Assembly: GCF_001719165.1 (NCBI RefSeq)
Contig: NZ_CP017057.1
Coordinates: forward strand, 3,187,354-3,251,353
Reading direction: 5' to 3'
From: Erythrobacter litoralis
Lineage (GTDB): Bacteria; Pseudomonadota; Alphaproteobacteria; Sphingomonadales; Sphingomonadaceae
DNA: 64,000 bases
In this document: in pieces, positions 26,055 to 36,556 of the stretch
How positions within the stretch are numbered: the first letter of the stretch is position 1
Layout of the letters: each line of letters starts with the position of its first letter
The notes under the pieces: model-generated
Told to the model about the DNA's origin: nothing
Databases searched by the model: none
The model's input: the letters and a program-made list of their open reading frames with translations, nothing else
Made by a program: the position numbers and the translations under genes

Positions 26055-26541
26055 CGGCGGCCTTTCCCTGAGACGGAGTTGTGGTTGCGGCGCGCCTCCT
26101 GCTTGTCCGCGATGCGCTGACGCATGCCGGCAGTGATCCGGGCGAGAACGCCGTCCATGTTCTCGAGCACTTCCGATGCTCTGACCCGCATGACCTTGAT
26201 CCCGACCGCCTCGAGGCTCCTGTCGCGGCGGGTGGCGAGCGCTTCGGTGTCGTCCTCCTCGAAGATGTCGACCGCCATGCCGAGCGTGTGGCAGTTGAAA
26301 TCGACGATCGCCGAGCCGACGACCGCGTGGCGAGTGAACTTGTGCCGGCCGAGATCGGCCTTGGCGAAGCGCGCCGCGAGCGCCTTGTGCGCTTCGGACG
26401 AATGCCGCCGCATCTCGCGCGCCTGGGCGTGAAGCTGGTCGAGCCGCTTCTCAGAGATTTCCCACCCGCGGCCCTTTTTCTTGATGGCGGGGGCGGCGGT
26501 GTCTTCGGACGGATCGCGCAGTTGGAGTGTCTTGCGGTCGG

Positions 26542-26545
<4 letters not shown>
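26051..26545 (-). CDS. DUF559 (very-short-patch-repair-like) endonuclease-fold protein
   Basis: 164 residues from a TTG at 26545, which overlaps the sufB stop and has GAGGGGAG upstream. The C-terminal domain matches DUF559: [32 protein letters not shown], then [31 protein letters not shown]. This is the restriction-endonuclease-like fold with the D...D/E motif. The N-terminal 50 residues are low complexity and basic. A nuclease-like gene in the suf operon is odd; the alternative is a domain with a non-nuclease role. Confidence 0.8.
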
Positions 26546-28055
<1,510 letters not shown>

Positions 28056-28059
<4 letters not shown>

Positions 28060-28496
28060 GCGGCCTTCTCTTCGATCGTGGTTGTCTTGGGTGATGGCGG
28101 CGGGTCGCGCAGCTGGGCGAGCGAGATGTCGGCCAATGCGCCGCGCAGCGCGTCGTTGATGATCGGCCAGTGCGGCTTCATGGTGCAGCCGACTTCGAAA
28201 TCGCAATCGCCATGGTCGATGCAGGCGGTCAGCGCGATCGGGCCTTCGACCGCCTCGACGATATCGGCGACGGTGATCGCCGCGGCCGGGCGGGCGAGTT
28301 GCAGACCGCCGCGCGCCCCGCGAACCGAACGCAGCAGGCCCGCCGCGGTCAATTTCGACACCAGCCGCTGCACGGTCGGCACGGGAAGGCCCGTCTCGCT
28401 CGCCAGTTCAGCCGCACTCACCCGTCCGTCGCCGCAATGGCGCGCGGCCTGCGACATGGTGATGACGGCGTAATCGGCGAGGTTGGAAAGGCGCAT
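28056..28496 (-). CDS. Rrf2-family regulator of the suf operon (SUF/IscR type)
   Basis: 146 residues. Residues 1-70 form a winged-helix domain starting [20 protein letters not shown], and Cys92, Cys98 and Cys104 ([13 protein letters not shown]) are spaced to bind a [2Fe-2S] cluster. Such regulators repress suf until iron or clusters are scarce. The start at 28496 follows CAGGAG. As first gene of the operon it most likely controls its own promoter, which carries two dyads (28535-28557, 28566-28580). Confidence 0.93.
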
Positions 28497-28534
28497 CGGC
28501 TCCTGCTGCGGGTGGCGGTTGCGAACGGTTCTCA

Positions 28535-28588
28535 AATCGGACTGTTCCGGTCCGATTAGGAAATACGAGCGATCCGCTCGGATTTCAA
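28535..28588 (-). promoter_or_regulatory. suf operon promoter with two inverted repeats
   Basis: Reading leftward, -35 TTGAAA (28588-28583), a 17-base spacer and -10 TATTTC (28565-28560). The spacer contains CGAGCG/CGCTCG (28566-28580, 3-base centre). Just after the -10 is AATCGGAC/GTCCGATT (28535-28557, 7-base centre), covering the likely start of transcription and lying 39 bases before the regulator ATG. The second dyad has a shape like IscR type 1 sites. Binding by the Rrf2 protein is inference. Confidence 0.6.
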
Positions 28589-28612
28589 TGAAGAACTGCC
28601 TGTTGCGAGTCG

Positions 28613-29515
28613 TTAGCGGGAGAGGCCCGTGACCACTGGCAGGTCCGCGCGCCCTGTCGCACGCAGCGGGTCCGCGGCCGGGCCGTGCGCCGCCGGGTCG
28701 AGCGTGCTGCGCGCCAGCCCCTTCAGGACCAGGTCGCTCGGCTTGCGCCCGGTGAAGCGGCGGATGTCGCGGATCAGGTGGGCCTGGTCGAAATAGGCGC
28801 CCAGCACCTCTTCGCGCATCGGCTCGGGCAGGTCAGGATTGGCGAGCAGCATCGCCGCCCTGATCGCGCGCACCCGCTTGGCCAGCTGGGCGGGCGGGAC
28901 GCCGTAATAGCGCCGGCTGACGCGCTGGAGCTGACGCGAAGCGACGGGGGAGGAGCGGTGCAGGCTTTCGAGAGCGGGGTTGAAGGAGCCGGCGAGCCAG
29001 GCCGCGATCGCCTTGATCGTGGGCATATGGGCTGCGACAGGCCCCCTGTCGGCCGCACCGATCACCTCCCCCAGCGCCGCGATCACAGCCTCCGCGCCGC
29101 CCTCCATCGCCCGCTCAATCCGGGCGAGAGCATCGGCGCCCAGGATGTCGCCTGCGCTCAAGGTCGCATCATGCACCTTGTCGACAGGCAGGTCGGCCAG
29201 CGCGGCCCAGCCTGTCGGGGTCAGCGACGCGCCCACGATCAGCGCCGGGCCCTGGATCGCGAAGGGCGCGGCGCGCAGCAGCGGAGCATTGATCGTGATC
29301 GACTCCGAACGTCCCTCGCCTCCGCCGACATAGCGGATGTGAGCGCTCCCACGGATGAACACGAAGATCTGGGCCGAATAGGCCGGCATCATCTCCTCGA
29401 TCCGCCCGGCCTCGGTTTCGAGGGTGTAGAAGGTATTCACCCGCCGCGCGATTCCGGTCGGCGGCGGGGCGAACTCGTATCGGTAGGGCGGCGCGCGTCC
29501 GCCGCCTGCGCTCAT
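28613..29515 (-). CDS. AraC-family transcriptional regulator
   Basis: 300 residues. The C-terminal 100 residues form the double helix-turn-helix of AraC proteins (SRRYYGVPPAQLAKRVRAIRAAMLL, then AYFDQAHLIRDIRRFTGRKPSD). The N-terminal half is a beta-rich effector domain (RVNTFYTLETEAGRIEE, AYSAQIFVFIRGSAHIRY). The start at 29515 overlaps the DUF885 stop (ATGA); a start at 29542 would lie inside that gene. It may control DUF885 or another unit. The 116 bases between it and the suf regulator hold the suf promoter. Confidence 0.9.
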   Translation of the reverse strand: MSAGGGRAPPYRYEFAPPPTGIARRVNTFYTLETEAGRIEEMMPAYSAQIFVFIRGSAHIRYVGGGEGRSESITINAPLLRAAPFAIQGPALIVGASLTPTGWAALADLPVDKVHDATLSAGDILGADALARIERAMEGGAEAVIAALGEVIGAADRGPVAAHMPTIKAIAAWLAGSFNPALESLHRSSPVASRQLQRVSRRYYGVPPAQLAKRVRAIRAAMLLANPDLPEPMREEVLGAYFDQAHLIRDIRRFTGRKPSDLVLKGLARSTLDPAAHGPAADPLRATGRADLPVVTGLSR

Positions 29516-31350
29516 CCGCCGCGCTTCTGGTCCGCCACCCACTTGCCGACATTCTCCTCAAGGATCGAAAGCGGCACCGGCCCGCTCAGCAGGACGGTGT
29601 CGTGGAACCCGCGATAGTCGAAATCATCGCCCAACTCACGCATCGCCATGTCGCGCAGTTCCATGATCTTCAGCTTGCCGATCATGTAGGCGGTCGCCTG
29701 CCCCGGATAGACGACGTAGCGCTCGATCGCCTTGACGATGTCGCCTTCGGGATTGGGCGTGTTGTCGCGCAGATACTGGATCGCTTCCTCGCGGCTCCAC
29801 TTCTTCGAATGGATGCCGGTGTCGACGACGAGGCGGCAGGCGCGCCACAATTCCATGCCGAGCCGGCCGAAATCGGAATAGGGATCCTCGTAGAAGCCCA
29901 TGTCCTTGCCCAGTTCCTCCGAATAGAGCCCCCAGCCCTCGGTGTAGGCGGTCCACCCGCCGAACCGGCGGAAGGGCGGCATGTCGCCAAGCTCGGTCTG
30001 GAGCGCGCGCTGGAGGTGATGGCCGGGCATGCCCTCGTGATAGGCGAGCGCCTCGAGCTCGTTCTTCGACATGTCATTGAGGTTGTAGAGATTGACGTAA
30101 TAGGTGCCGGGACGCGACCCGTCGGGGGCGGGGCTCTGGTAGAACGCCTTGCCTGCGCTCTTTTCGCGGAAGGCCTCGACCGGCTTGATGATCATGTCGG
30201 CTTGCGGAAGGCGCCCGAAATATTGCGGCAGCTTCGCCTCTAGCGCGTCGAGCCTCGCCTGCGCATCGGCGAGATAGGCTTCGCGCGTGTCGTAATAGAA
30301 CCGTTCGTCGCTGCGGGTGTATTCGAAGAAATCCTGCAACGACCCCTCGAAGCCGACCTGGTCCATGATCGCGCGCATCTCCCCGTGGATCCGCTCGACC
30401 TGCCGGAGGCCGATTTCGTGGATCTCGTCGGCGGAAAGGTCGGTCGTGGTGTAGTTCTTGAGCAGGGCGGCATAATAGGCCTCGCCATTGGGCAGGCGCC
30501 ACACGCCGTCATCGGTCGGGGCCATCGGCTGCTGGCGCTTCAGTTCGGCGAGCAGGCGGCGATAGGACGGCAGGGCGTTGTCGTTCCATGCGGCAGCCGC
30601 TTCGGCCTTCATCTGTGCCTTCGTGTCCGCGTCGAGATCGAGCGCGGCGATCTTCTTTCCGAAATCCTCGAGCACGGCGTTGTCATCACCGGCAGCGATC
30701 AGGCCTTCGACGTCCGAGATCATGTAGGGATAGGTCCAGTCGGGCGGCATCACGCCCGCTTCGGCCCGCTCGCGCGCTTCGGCGGCATAGGCGTCGAGCT
30801 GTTCGCCCATCCCCGCGATCCGCGAGACATAGGCCTTCGCATCCTCCGCGCTGCCGACCCGGTGGATGTTGATGAGAAAGGCCGGGATGCGGGTATGCGG
30901 CCCGGAACGCTGGTCGAAGACATAGCCGAGTTCGCGATACGGCCAGAGCATGGCGCTGCGCTGCGCGGTGAGGTCGAACAGGCGGTAGGAAAGCGCATCC
31001 TGTTCATCGAGCGCCGCCGGATCGAACTTCGCCCGCATCTGGGCCGCCGCATAGAGCAGCATCAGTGCCTCGCGCCGCTCGGCCTCGTCGGAAACCTCGC
31101 CCCAGCGCCCGTAATCCTCATCTCGGATGCCGCGATAGGCCTTTATCGCGGGGCTCATGGCCAGCTGAGCTTCGTCATAGGCTTCGAACAGGTCGCCGAT
31201 CGTCTCGGCATCGGCGATCGCCGTCCAGGCGTCGTCCGCAGCCGTCGCGCTGACGGGGGTGCCACCGGAGGCGGCGTCCTGTGCAAGCACGGGGGCGCCT
31301 GCCGAGGCAAGTGCGATGGCGGAGGCGGCGAGAAGCGAAGTGCGAAGCAT
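29512..31350 (-). CDS. Exported DUF885 peptidase
   Basis: 612 residues with a signal peptide (cleavage near VLAQD, residue 24). DUF885 proteins are HEXXH-containing helical metallopeptidases; here the active site reads LAYHEGMPGHHLQ near residue 450, with the downstream EGWGLYSEEL region supplying the third ligand. The catalytic domain spans most of the protein. Some relatives process peptides in periplasm; substrate is not known here. The start is chosen from the signal peptide, and the AraC gene overlaps its end. Confidence 0.92.
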   Translation of the reverse strand: MLRTSLLAASAIALASAGAPVLAQDAASGGTPVSATAADDAWTAIADAETIGDLFEAYDEAQLAMSPAIKAYRGIRDEDYGRWGEVSDEAERREALMLLYAAAQMRAKFDPAALDEQDALSYRLFDLTAQRSAMLWPYRELGYVFDQRSGPHTRIPAFLINIHRVGSAEDAKAYVSRIAGMGEQLDAYAAEARERAEAGVMPPDWTYPYMISDVEGLIAAGDDNAVLEDFGKKIAALDLDADTKAQMKAEAAAAWNDNALPSYRRLLAELKRQQPMAPTDDGVWRLPNGEAYYAALLKNYTTTDLSADEIHEIGLRQVERIHGEMRAIMDQVGFEGSLQDFFEYTRSDERFYYDTREAYLADAQARLDALEAKLPQYFGRLPQADMIIKPVEAFREKSAGKAFYQSPAPDGSRPGTYYVNLYNLNDMSKNELEALAYHEGMPGHHLQRALQTELGDMPPFRRFGGWTAYTEGWGLYSEELGKDMGFYEDPYSDFGRLGMELWRACRLVVDTGIHSKKWSREEAIQYLRDNTPNPEGDIVKAIERYVVYPGQATAYMIGKLKIMELRDMAMRELGDDFDYRGFHDTVLLSGPVPLSILEENVGKWVADQKRGG

Positions 31351-31736
31351 GAAGTCCCTTTCCCTATGCCCGGACGGCAGCGCCCCGAGGGCGGTGTCCG
31401 GCTGTCGGTGGTGGGACATAGCGAAAGCGCAGATTATTGCAAAACGGCGAAAAAAGGGCGGCCCCGGTTAAGGAGCCGCCCATCTGAGTTGAGGAACTCT
31501 TCGCATTGCTGCTCCGAGCCCTTCGGGTCGCACGAAGGTGTATAGAGACAAGCGCCGGGCGATAATTGTATGCAAACGACAAACTCGTGCTGCCATTTGC
31601 CCGAAGTGCACCACTTATGTTGAATTCTTGGGCTCACGGGGCGGGATTTTCTCCACGGCCTGCCGGTGCGAATCGGACTGCGCACGGGCCGCGCTCTCGA
31701 CAGGTCCGCGCGATCTGGCATAGGCGATCGGCCGAC
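31351..31736. other. 386-base intergenic region between DUF885 and pyrD
   Basis: The genes on both sides diverge. The only structured part is the RNA candidate at 31450-31560 (minus). The part nearest pyrD (31561-31736) contains A/T-rich tracts such as GATAATTGTATG and TTGAATTC but no promoter with convincing spacing. I see no protein gene of more than 15 codons that has good translation signals, apart from the tiny frame inside the RNA candidate. Confidence 0.7.
31450..31560 (-). ncRNA. Structured small RNA or leader element with its own terminator
   Basis: Reading leftward from about 31560: a hairpin CCTTCG/CGAAGG (31538-31520, 7-base loop), a hairpin GAGTT-CCTC-AACTC (31499-31486) whose loop exposes CCUC, then GGGCGGC/GCCGCCC (31481-31456) followed by six Ts (31455-31450 region), a classical Rho-independent terminator. 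Between the first two hairpins GGAG (31515-31512) precedes an ATG at 31506 that opens a 12-codon frame (MRRVPQLRWAAP, stop inside the terminator stem). TACAAT (31570-31565) may be the -10. It is either a free small RNA or an attenuator for DUF885, 100 bases downstream. Confidence 0.55.
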
Positions 31737-32780
31737 ATGCTGTTCGACCTTCTCAAGCCAGCGATCTTCGCGCTCGATCCCGAGCAGGCGCATCGGCTCG
31801 CGATTCGCGCGCTCAGGGCGATGCCGGCGCGTGCTCCCGCCCGTGCGGGACCGCTGGCGAGCGAAGTGGCGGGATTGACCTTCCCGAATCCAGTCGGGGT
31901 CGCGGCAGGCTTCGACAAGGACGCCGAAGTGCCAGACTCGCTGCTAGGCCTCGGCTTCGGCTTCACCGAGGTCGGCTCGATCACACCGCTCCCGCAGGCG
32001 GGCAATCCGCGACCGCGCCTGTTCCGCCTGGTCGAGGACGAAGCGGTCATCAACCGGATGGGCTTCAACAATGCGGGTGCCGATGCGGCGCTTGACCGGC
32101 TCGCGGCGCGCGGCAGCAGGCCGGGCATTGTCGGGATCAATATCGGCGCGAACAAGGACGCTGCCGACCGGATCGCCGATTACGCCACCATGGCGGGCCT
32201 CGTCACGCCTTTCGCCTCCTATCTCGCGGTCAACGTGTCGAGCCCCAACACGCCCGGCCTGCGCGCATTGCAGGACGAGGGGGCGCTCGCCGCCCTGCTC
32301 GACGCCGTGATCGCGGCGCGCGACGAAGCGGCCGCGGGCGCGGCGCTCCCGCCGATCTTCCTCAAGGTCGCGCCCGATCTCACCCCGGCGGACGTCGATG
32401 CGATCGCGCGAATCGCTCTCGACAAGCGGCTGGGCGCGCTGATCGTTTCGAACACCACCGTATCGCGGCCCGATCTCGCCTCGCATCACCGGGGCGAGAC
32501 CGGCGGGCTGTCGGGCGCGCCGCTTCGCGCGCTGGCGCTAAGGCGGCTGCGCGAATTCCGGCAGGCGACGGGCGGCGAAATCCCGCTGGTCGGGGTCGGC
32601 GGAATCGCCAGTGCCGAACACGCCTGGGAACGCATCCGCGCGGGCGCCAGCCTCGTCCAGCTCTATTCGGCAATGGTGTTCGAAGGGCCCGGCCTCGGCG
32701 GGCGGATCGCGAAGGGCCTCGAGAAGCTGATGCGCCGCGACGGCTTTGCAAGCATTGCAGAGGCGGTGGGAAGCGAATAG
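31737..32780 (+). CDS. pyrD: Dihydroorotate dehydrogenase (quinone), class 2
   Basis: 347 residues. Class 2 PyrD oxidises dihydroorotate to orotate and passes electrons to ubiquinone at the membrane. The N-terminal helix pair MLFDLLKPAIFALDPEQAHRLAI is the membrane-contact element; FMN and substrate sites show GVAAGFDKDAE, RMGFNNAG, NVSSPNTPGLR with the catalytic Ser, and VGVGGIASAEHAWERIRAGA. The frame is open upstream but the family start is the Met at 31737. Confidence 0.96.
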   Translation: MLFDLLKPAIFALDPEQAHRLAIRALRAMPARAPARAGPLASEVAGLTFPNPVGVAAGFDKDAEVPDSLLGLGFGFTEVGSITPLPQAGNPRPRLFRLVEDEAVINRMGFNNAGADAALDRLAARGSRPGIVGINIGANKDAADRIADYATMAGLVTPFASYLAVNVSSPNTPGLRALQDEGALAALLDAVIAARDEAAAGAALPPIFLKVAPDLTPADVDAIARIALDKRLGALIVSNTTVSRPDLASHHRGETGGLSGAPLRALALRRLREFRQATGGEIPLVGVGGIASAEHAWERIRAGASLVQLYSAMVFEGPGLGGRIAKGLEKLMRRDGFASIAEAVGSE

Positions 32781-32791
32781 CGAACCGCTCC

Positions 32792-34525
32792 ATGAACGAT
32801 CTTCTCAAGCGTCTCGCGCCACTCGTCCTTGGCCCAGCCCTAGCACTTGCCCTGGGCGGATGCGCCACTCTCGAGGCTCCCGACACCGCCCCTGCCGCTC
32901 CCGCGGCACAAGCCGCGCGCGGCGCGGTCAGCGCCGCCGATCCGCGCGCCCAGGCGGCGGGCGAAGCGATCCTCGCCAAAGGCGGCTCGGCCACCGATGC
33001 CGCGATCGCGGTGATGCTGGCGCTGACCGTGGTCGAACCGCAGAGCTCCGGCATCGGCGGAGGCGGCTTCATGGTGCATGCGGGCGAAGATGGGGTTACG
33101 ACCTTCGACGGACGCGAAACCGCCCCGGCGGCCGCGACCCCGACCCGTTTCCTCGACGAGGACGGCAAGCCGCTCCCGCGCGAAAGCCGCGTGACCTCAG
33201 GCCTGAGCGTGGGCGTTCCGGGCAATCTCGCGCTCGCCGCGGGCGCCCATGCCGAACATGGCAGGCTGCCGTGGCGCGACCTGTTCGAGCCCGCCATCGC
33301 GCTCGCTCGCGAAGGCTTCGTGATGAACCGGCGCCTCAACGGATCGCTGGACGAGGCCGAGGGCCGCGCCGACCGCGACGCCGCGGCGCGGGCGGTGTTC
33401 TTCGGCGCCGACGGCGAACCGTTGCCTGTGGGCACCCGGATCACCGTGCCCGAGCTAGCCGACACGCTCGAGGCGATTGCCGAAAGCGGCGCGGCCGCGT
33501 TCTATCGCACGCGGGCCGATGCGCTGGCCGCCCATGTCGCGCAGGAAACGCCGCAGGACGGCAGGATGAGCGCCGACGACATCACCTCCTATTCGGCGAA
33601 GGAACGCGAGGCGGTCTGCACGCCCTATCGCGCCTACCGCGTATGCGGGATGGGCCCGCCGTCATCGGGCGGGATCGCGGTGGCGCAGATCCTCGCCCAG
33701 CTCGAACGGTTCGATCTTGCGCGGCTCGGCCCGCAGAGCGTCACCTTCTGGCATCTCTTTCTCGAATCCCAGCGGCTCGCCTATGCCGACCGCGAAGTCT
33801 ATGTCGCCGACAGCGATTTCGTGGAGGTGCCGGTCGAGGGACTGCTCGATCCCGCCTATCTCGCACGCCGTTCGGCCCTGATCGATCCGGCAGGCGCGCT
33901 AAAGGTCGCGGAGCCGGGCACTCCGCCGGGCGCCCCTATGGCCCGCGCCGACGGGGACGAACCGGCCGAAAACGGCACCTCGCACTTCGCGGTGGCCGAC
34001 GGCGAGGGCAATGCGGTGAGCTACACGTCCACGATCGAGGGCGCGTTCGGATCGGGCCTGTTCCATGGCGGCTTCTATCTCAACAACGAACTGACGGATT
34101 TCAGCCTCACCCCCGAAAAGGACGGCGTCCCCATCGCCAACCGGGTCGAGGGGGGCAAGCGGCCGCGTTCGTCCATGGCGCCGACGGTTCTCTATGACGC
34201 CGACGGGGACATCGTCCTCGTCATCGGCGCGGCGGGCGGACCGACCATCCCGGTGCAGGTCTCGCGCTCGATCGTCGGCGTGGTCGATTTTGGCATGAGC
34301 GCGTCCGAAGCGCTCGGCCTGCCGCTCATCATGGCGTTCGGCTCGACCGTCATCATCGAGGAGGACACCGTGCTCACCGGCATGACAGAGCAGCTGAAAG
34401 CGCTGGGCCACGAACAGATCCGCAGTTTTGCGCCCTCGCTAAAGGCCAATGCGCTGCGCCGCACGGGCGATGGCTGGGAAAGCGCGCGCGATCCGCGGAT
34501 CGAACCGAAGCTGGGCTACGAATGA
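32792..34525 (+). CDS. ggt: Gamma-glutamyltransferase lipoprotein
   Basis: 577 residues. GGT moves or hydrolyses the gamma-glutamyl group of glutathione in the periplasm and matures by autocleavage before a Thr. The cleavage Thr is Thr396 in NGTSHFAVADGEGNAVSYTST. Other family segments are ADPRAQAAGEAILAKGGSA, SSGIGGGGFMVH and CGMGPPSSGGIAVAQIL. The signal ends in LALGGCATL, so this copy is probably a lipoprotein, less common than the soluble periplasmic form. It begins 11 bases after pyrD. Confidence 0.94.
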   Translation: MNDLLKRLAPLVLGPALALALGGCATLEAPDTAPAAPAAQAARGAVSAADPRAQAAGEAILAKGGSATDAAIAVMLALTVVEPQSSGIGGGGFMVHAGEDGVTTFDGRETAPAAATPTRFLDEDGKPLPRESRVTSGLSVGVPGNLALAAGAHAEHGRLPWRDLFEPAIALAREGFVMNRRLNGSLDEAEGRADRDAAARAVFFGADGEPLPVGTRITVPELADTLEAIAESGAAAFYRTRADALAAHVAQETPQDGRMSADDITSYSAKEREAVCTPYRAYRVCGMGPPSSGGIAVAQILAQLERFDLARLGPQSVTFWHLFLESQRLAYADREVYVADSDFVEVPVEGLLDPAYLARRSALIDPAGALKVAEPGTPPGAPMARADGDEPAENGTSHFAVADGEGNAVSYTSTIEGAFGSGLFHGGFYLNNELTDFSLTPEKDGVPIANRVEGGKRPRSSMAPTVLYDADGDIVLVIGAAGGPTIPVQVSRSIVGVVDFGMSASEALGLPLIMAFGSTVIIEEDTVLTGMTEQLKALGHEQIRSFAPSLKANALRRTGDGWESARDPRIEPKLGYE

Positions 34526-34575
34526 AGCGCCGTCCCGCCCGCGCCAAGCTTGCCGCTACGGCAATCTGTCCCTAA

Positions 34576-34587
34576 TTCTCCGGAGAA
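34576..34587. promoter_or_regulatory. 12-bp palindrome upstream of the acyl-CoA ligase gene
   Basis: TTCTCCGGAGAA is a perfect 12-base palindrome in the 121-base gap after ggt. A TTATACAAT box lies 22 bases downstream of it (34609-34617), which could be a -10. It could be an operator site. Short palindromes are frequent in this GC-rich sequence, so confidence is low. Confidence 0.3.
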
Positions 34588-34646
34588 ACGGGGCCCTGCG
34601 CGGTCCGATTATACAATCCCCACCAGGGGATGAGGAGCTCAGCCAA

Positions 34647-36533
34647 GTGCACGCCACGAACCCGTCGGCTTCCGCCTCGAAGACCGTGAGCAAACCGTCC
34701 GACGACCCGCTGCTCAAGGACATCGACAACGCGAACAATCTCGTCGAGCTGTTCCTGAAGCGCGCCGATGAAAAGGGCGATGCTCCCTTTCTCGGCGCGA
34801 AGATCGAGGGCGAATGGCGCACGCTGACGTGGCGCGAGGTCGCGGAGCGGGTGTGCCTGCTCGCAGAAAGCCTGCGCCGGATCGGCCTCGGAGATGGCGA
34901 CAAGGTCGCGCTCGTCTCGGAGAACCGGCCCGAATGGTGCATAGCCGATCTTGCGATCATGGCAGCAGGCTGCATCACCGTGCCGACCTACACGACCAAT
35001 ACCCGCCGCGATCACGCGCACATCCTCGACAATTCCTGCGCGAGGGGCGTGATCGTCTCGAACGAGAAACTGCTGGGCCCGCTGGTCGGCGCGATCGGCC
35101 AGACCGGCATGATCGAGCATGTCATCGGAATGGAGAACCTGCGCCGCCAGCAGGCGGGCAGCTTCGACTACCACGACTGGGACAGCATGGCGCAAGGCGA
35201 TGCCGCCGCCGCCCGGCTGGCGGTCGAGGCGCGGATCGCCGCGATCAAGCGCGAGGACACGGCCTGCTTCATCTATACGAGCGGCACCGGCGGCGCGCCG
35301 CGCGGGGTGATGCAGCATCACGGCGCGATCCTGTGCAATGTGGCGGGCGCGGCCGAAGTGCTGATCGAGGATTTCGGCATCACCGACGAACGCTTCGTTT
35401 CGTTCCTCCCGCTTTCCCACGCCTATGAGCACACCGGCGGGCAATATCTCCCGATCGGGGTGGGGGCGGAGATCTTCTATTCCGAAGGCCTCGAAAAGCT
35501 CGCCTCGAACATCGAGGAGACCCGGCCCACCATCATGGTCGTCGTCCCGCGCCTGTTCGAAGTCCTGCGCAGCCGCATCATGAAACAGGTCGAAAAGCAG
35601 GGGAAAGTCGCCAATTTCATGATGGATGCGGCGATGCGCATCGCCGACCATTCGAAGGAAGGAAAGAAACGCCTGCGCGACCGACCGCTCGATTTCCTGG
35701 TGGAGAGAACCCTGCGCCCCAAGATTCGCGAAAAATTCGGCGGACGGATCAAGGCGATGGTTTCGGGCGGGGCGCCGCTCAACCCCGAAGTCGGCAATTT
35801 CTTCGAGGCGATGGGCCTCACCATGCTGCAGGGCTATGGCCAGACCGAAGCGGGGCCGGTGATCGCCTGCAACCGGCCCAAGGTCGGATTGAAGATGGAC
35901 ACGGTCGGCCCGCCCCTGCGCGGGGTCGAGGTGCGCATTGCGGAAGACGGCGAAATCCTGTGCCGGGGCGAGCTCGTCATGCACGGCTACTGGCAGAACG
36001 CCGCCGAAACCGCGCGCACGATCAAGCCCGACCCGGCGGACCCCGATAGCGGCCCGTGGCTCCACACCGGCGATATCGGCGAGATCGACGAAAAGGGCCG
36101 GATCCGGATCACCGACCGCAAGAAGGACCTCATCGTCAACGACAAGGGCGACAACGTCGCGCCGCAGAAGATCGAAGGGATGCTGACGCTCCAGCCTGAG
36201 ATCGCGCAGGCGATGGTGAGCGGGGACAAACGACCCTATGTCGTCGGCCTGATCGTTCCCGATGCCGAATGGGCGCTGGAATGGGCGCGCGCCAATGACG
36301 AGAAGTTTGACATTAAGGCGCTGCAGGACCTCCCCGCCTTTCGTAAGACCGTGCGCGAGGCGGTCGACCGGACCAATGCCGATCTTTCGGTGATCGAGAA
36401 GGTGAGGAAGTTCGAATTCGCGGACGAGGCCTTCGCGATCGAGAACGAGGAAATGACGCCGAGCATGAAGATCAGGCGTCACAAGATCCGCGAACGGTAT
36501 CAGGACCGGATCGACGGAATGTACAAGGGGTGA
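34647..36533 (+). CDS. Long-chain acyl-CoA ligase (AMP-forming)
   Basis: 628 residues of the ANL superfamily, which activates fatty acids as acyl-AMP and then acyl-CoA. Core motifs are YTSGTGGAPRGVMQHH (P-loop A3), GYGQTEAGP (A5), TGDIGEIDEKGRIRITDRKKDLIVNDKGDN (A7-A8) and the C-terminal Lys region PSMKIRRHKI. The size and FadD15-like pattern suggest a long-chain substrate. The start is a GTG with GAGGAG 10 bases upstream. P-loop SGTGGAPR has Gly and Ala where the family usually has SGTTGxPK. Confidence 0.92.
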   Translation: MHATNPSASASKTVSKPSDDPLLKDIDNANNLVELFLKRADEKGDAPFLGAKIEGEWRTLTWREVAERVCLLAESLRRIGLGDGDKVALVSENRPEWCIADLAIMAAGCITVPTYTTNTRRDHAHILDNSCARGVIVSNEKLLGPLVGAIGQTGMIEHVIGMENLRRQQAGSFDYHDWDSMAQGDAAAARLAVEARIAAIKREDTACFIYTSGTGGAPRGVMQHHGAILCNVAGAAEVLIEDFGITDERFVSFLPLSHAYEHTGGQYLPIGVGAEIFYSEGLEKLASNIEETRPTIMVVVPRLFEVLRSRIMKQVEKQGKVANFMMDAAMRIADHSKEGKKRLRDRPLDFLVERTLRPKIREKFGGRIKAMVSGGAPLNPEVGNFFEAMGLTMLQGYGQTEAGPVIACNRPKVGLKMDTVGPPLRGVEVRIAEDGEILCRGELVMHGYWQNAAETARTIKPDPADPDSGPWLHTGDIGEIDEKGRIRITDRKKDLIVNDKGDNVAPQKIEGMLTLQPEIAQAMVSGDKRPYVVGLIVPDAEWALEWARANDEKFDIKALQDLPAFRKTVREAVDRTNADLSVIEKVRKFEFADEAFAIENEEMTPSMKIRRHKIRERYQDRIDGMYKG

Positions 36534-36556
36534 CGTAACCGACGAGAGGGGGAACC

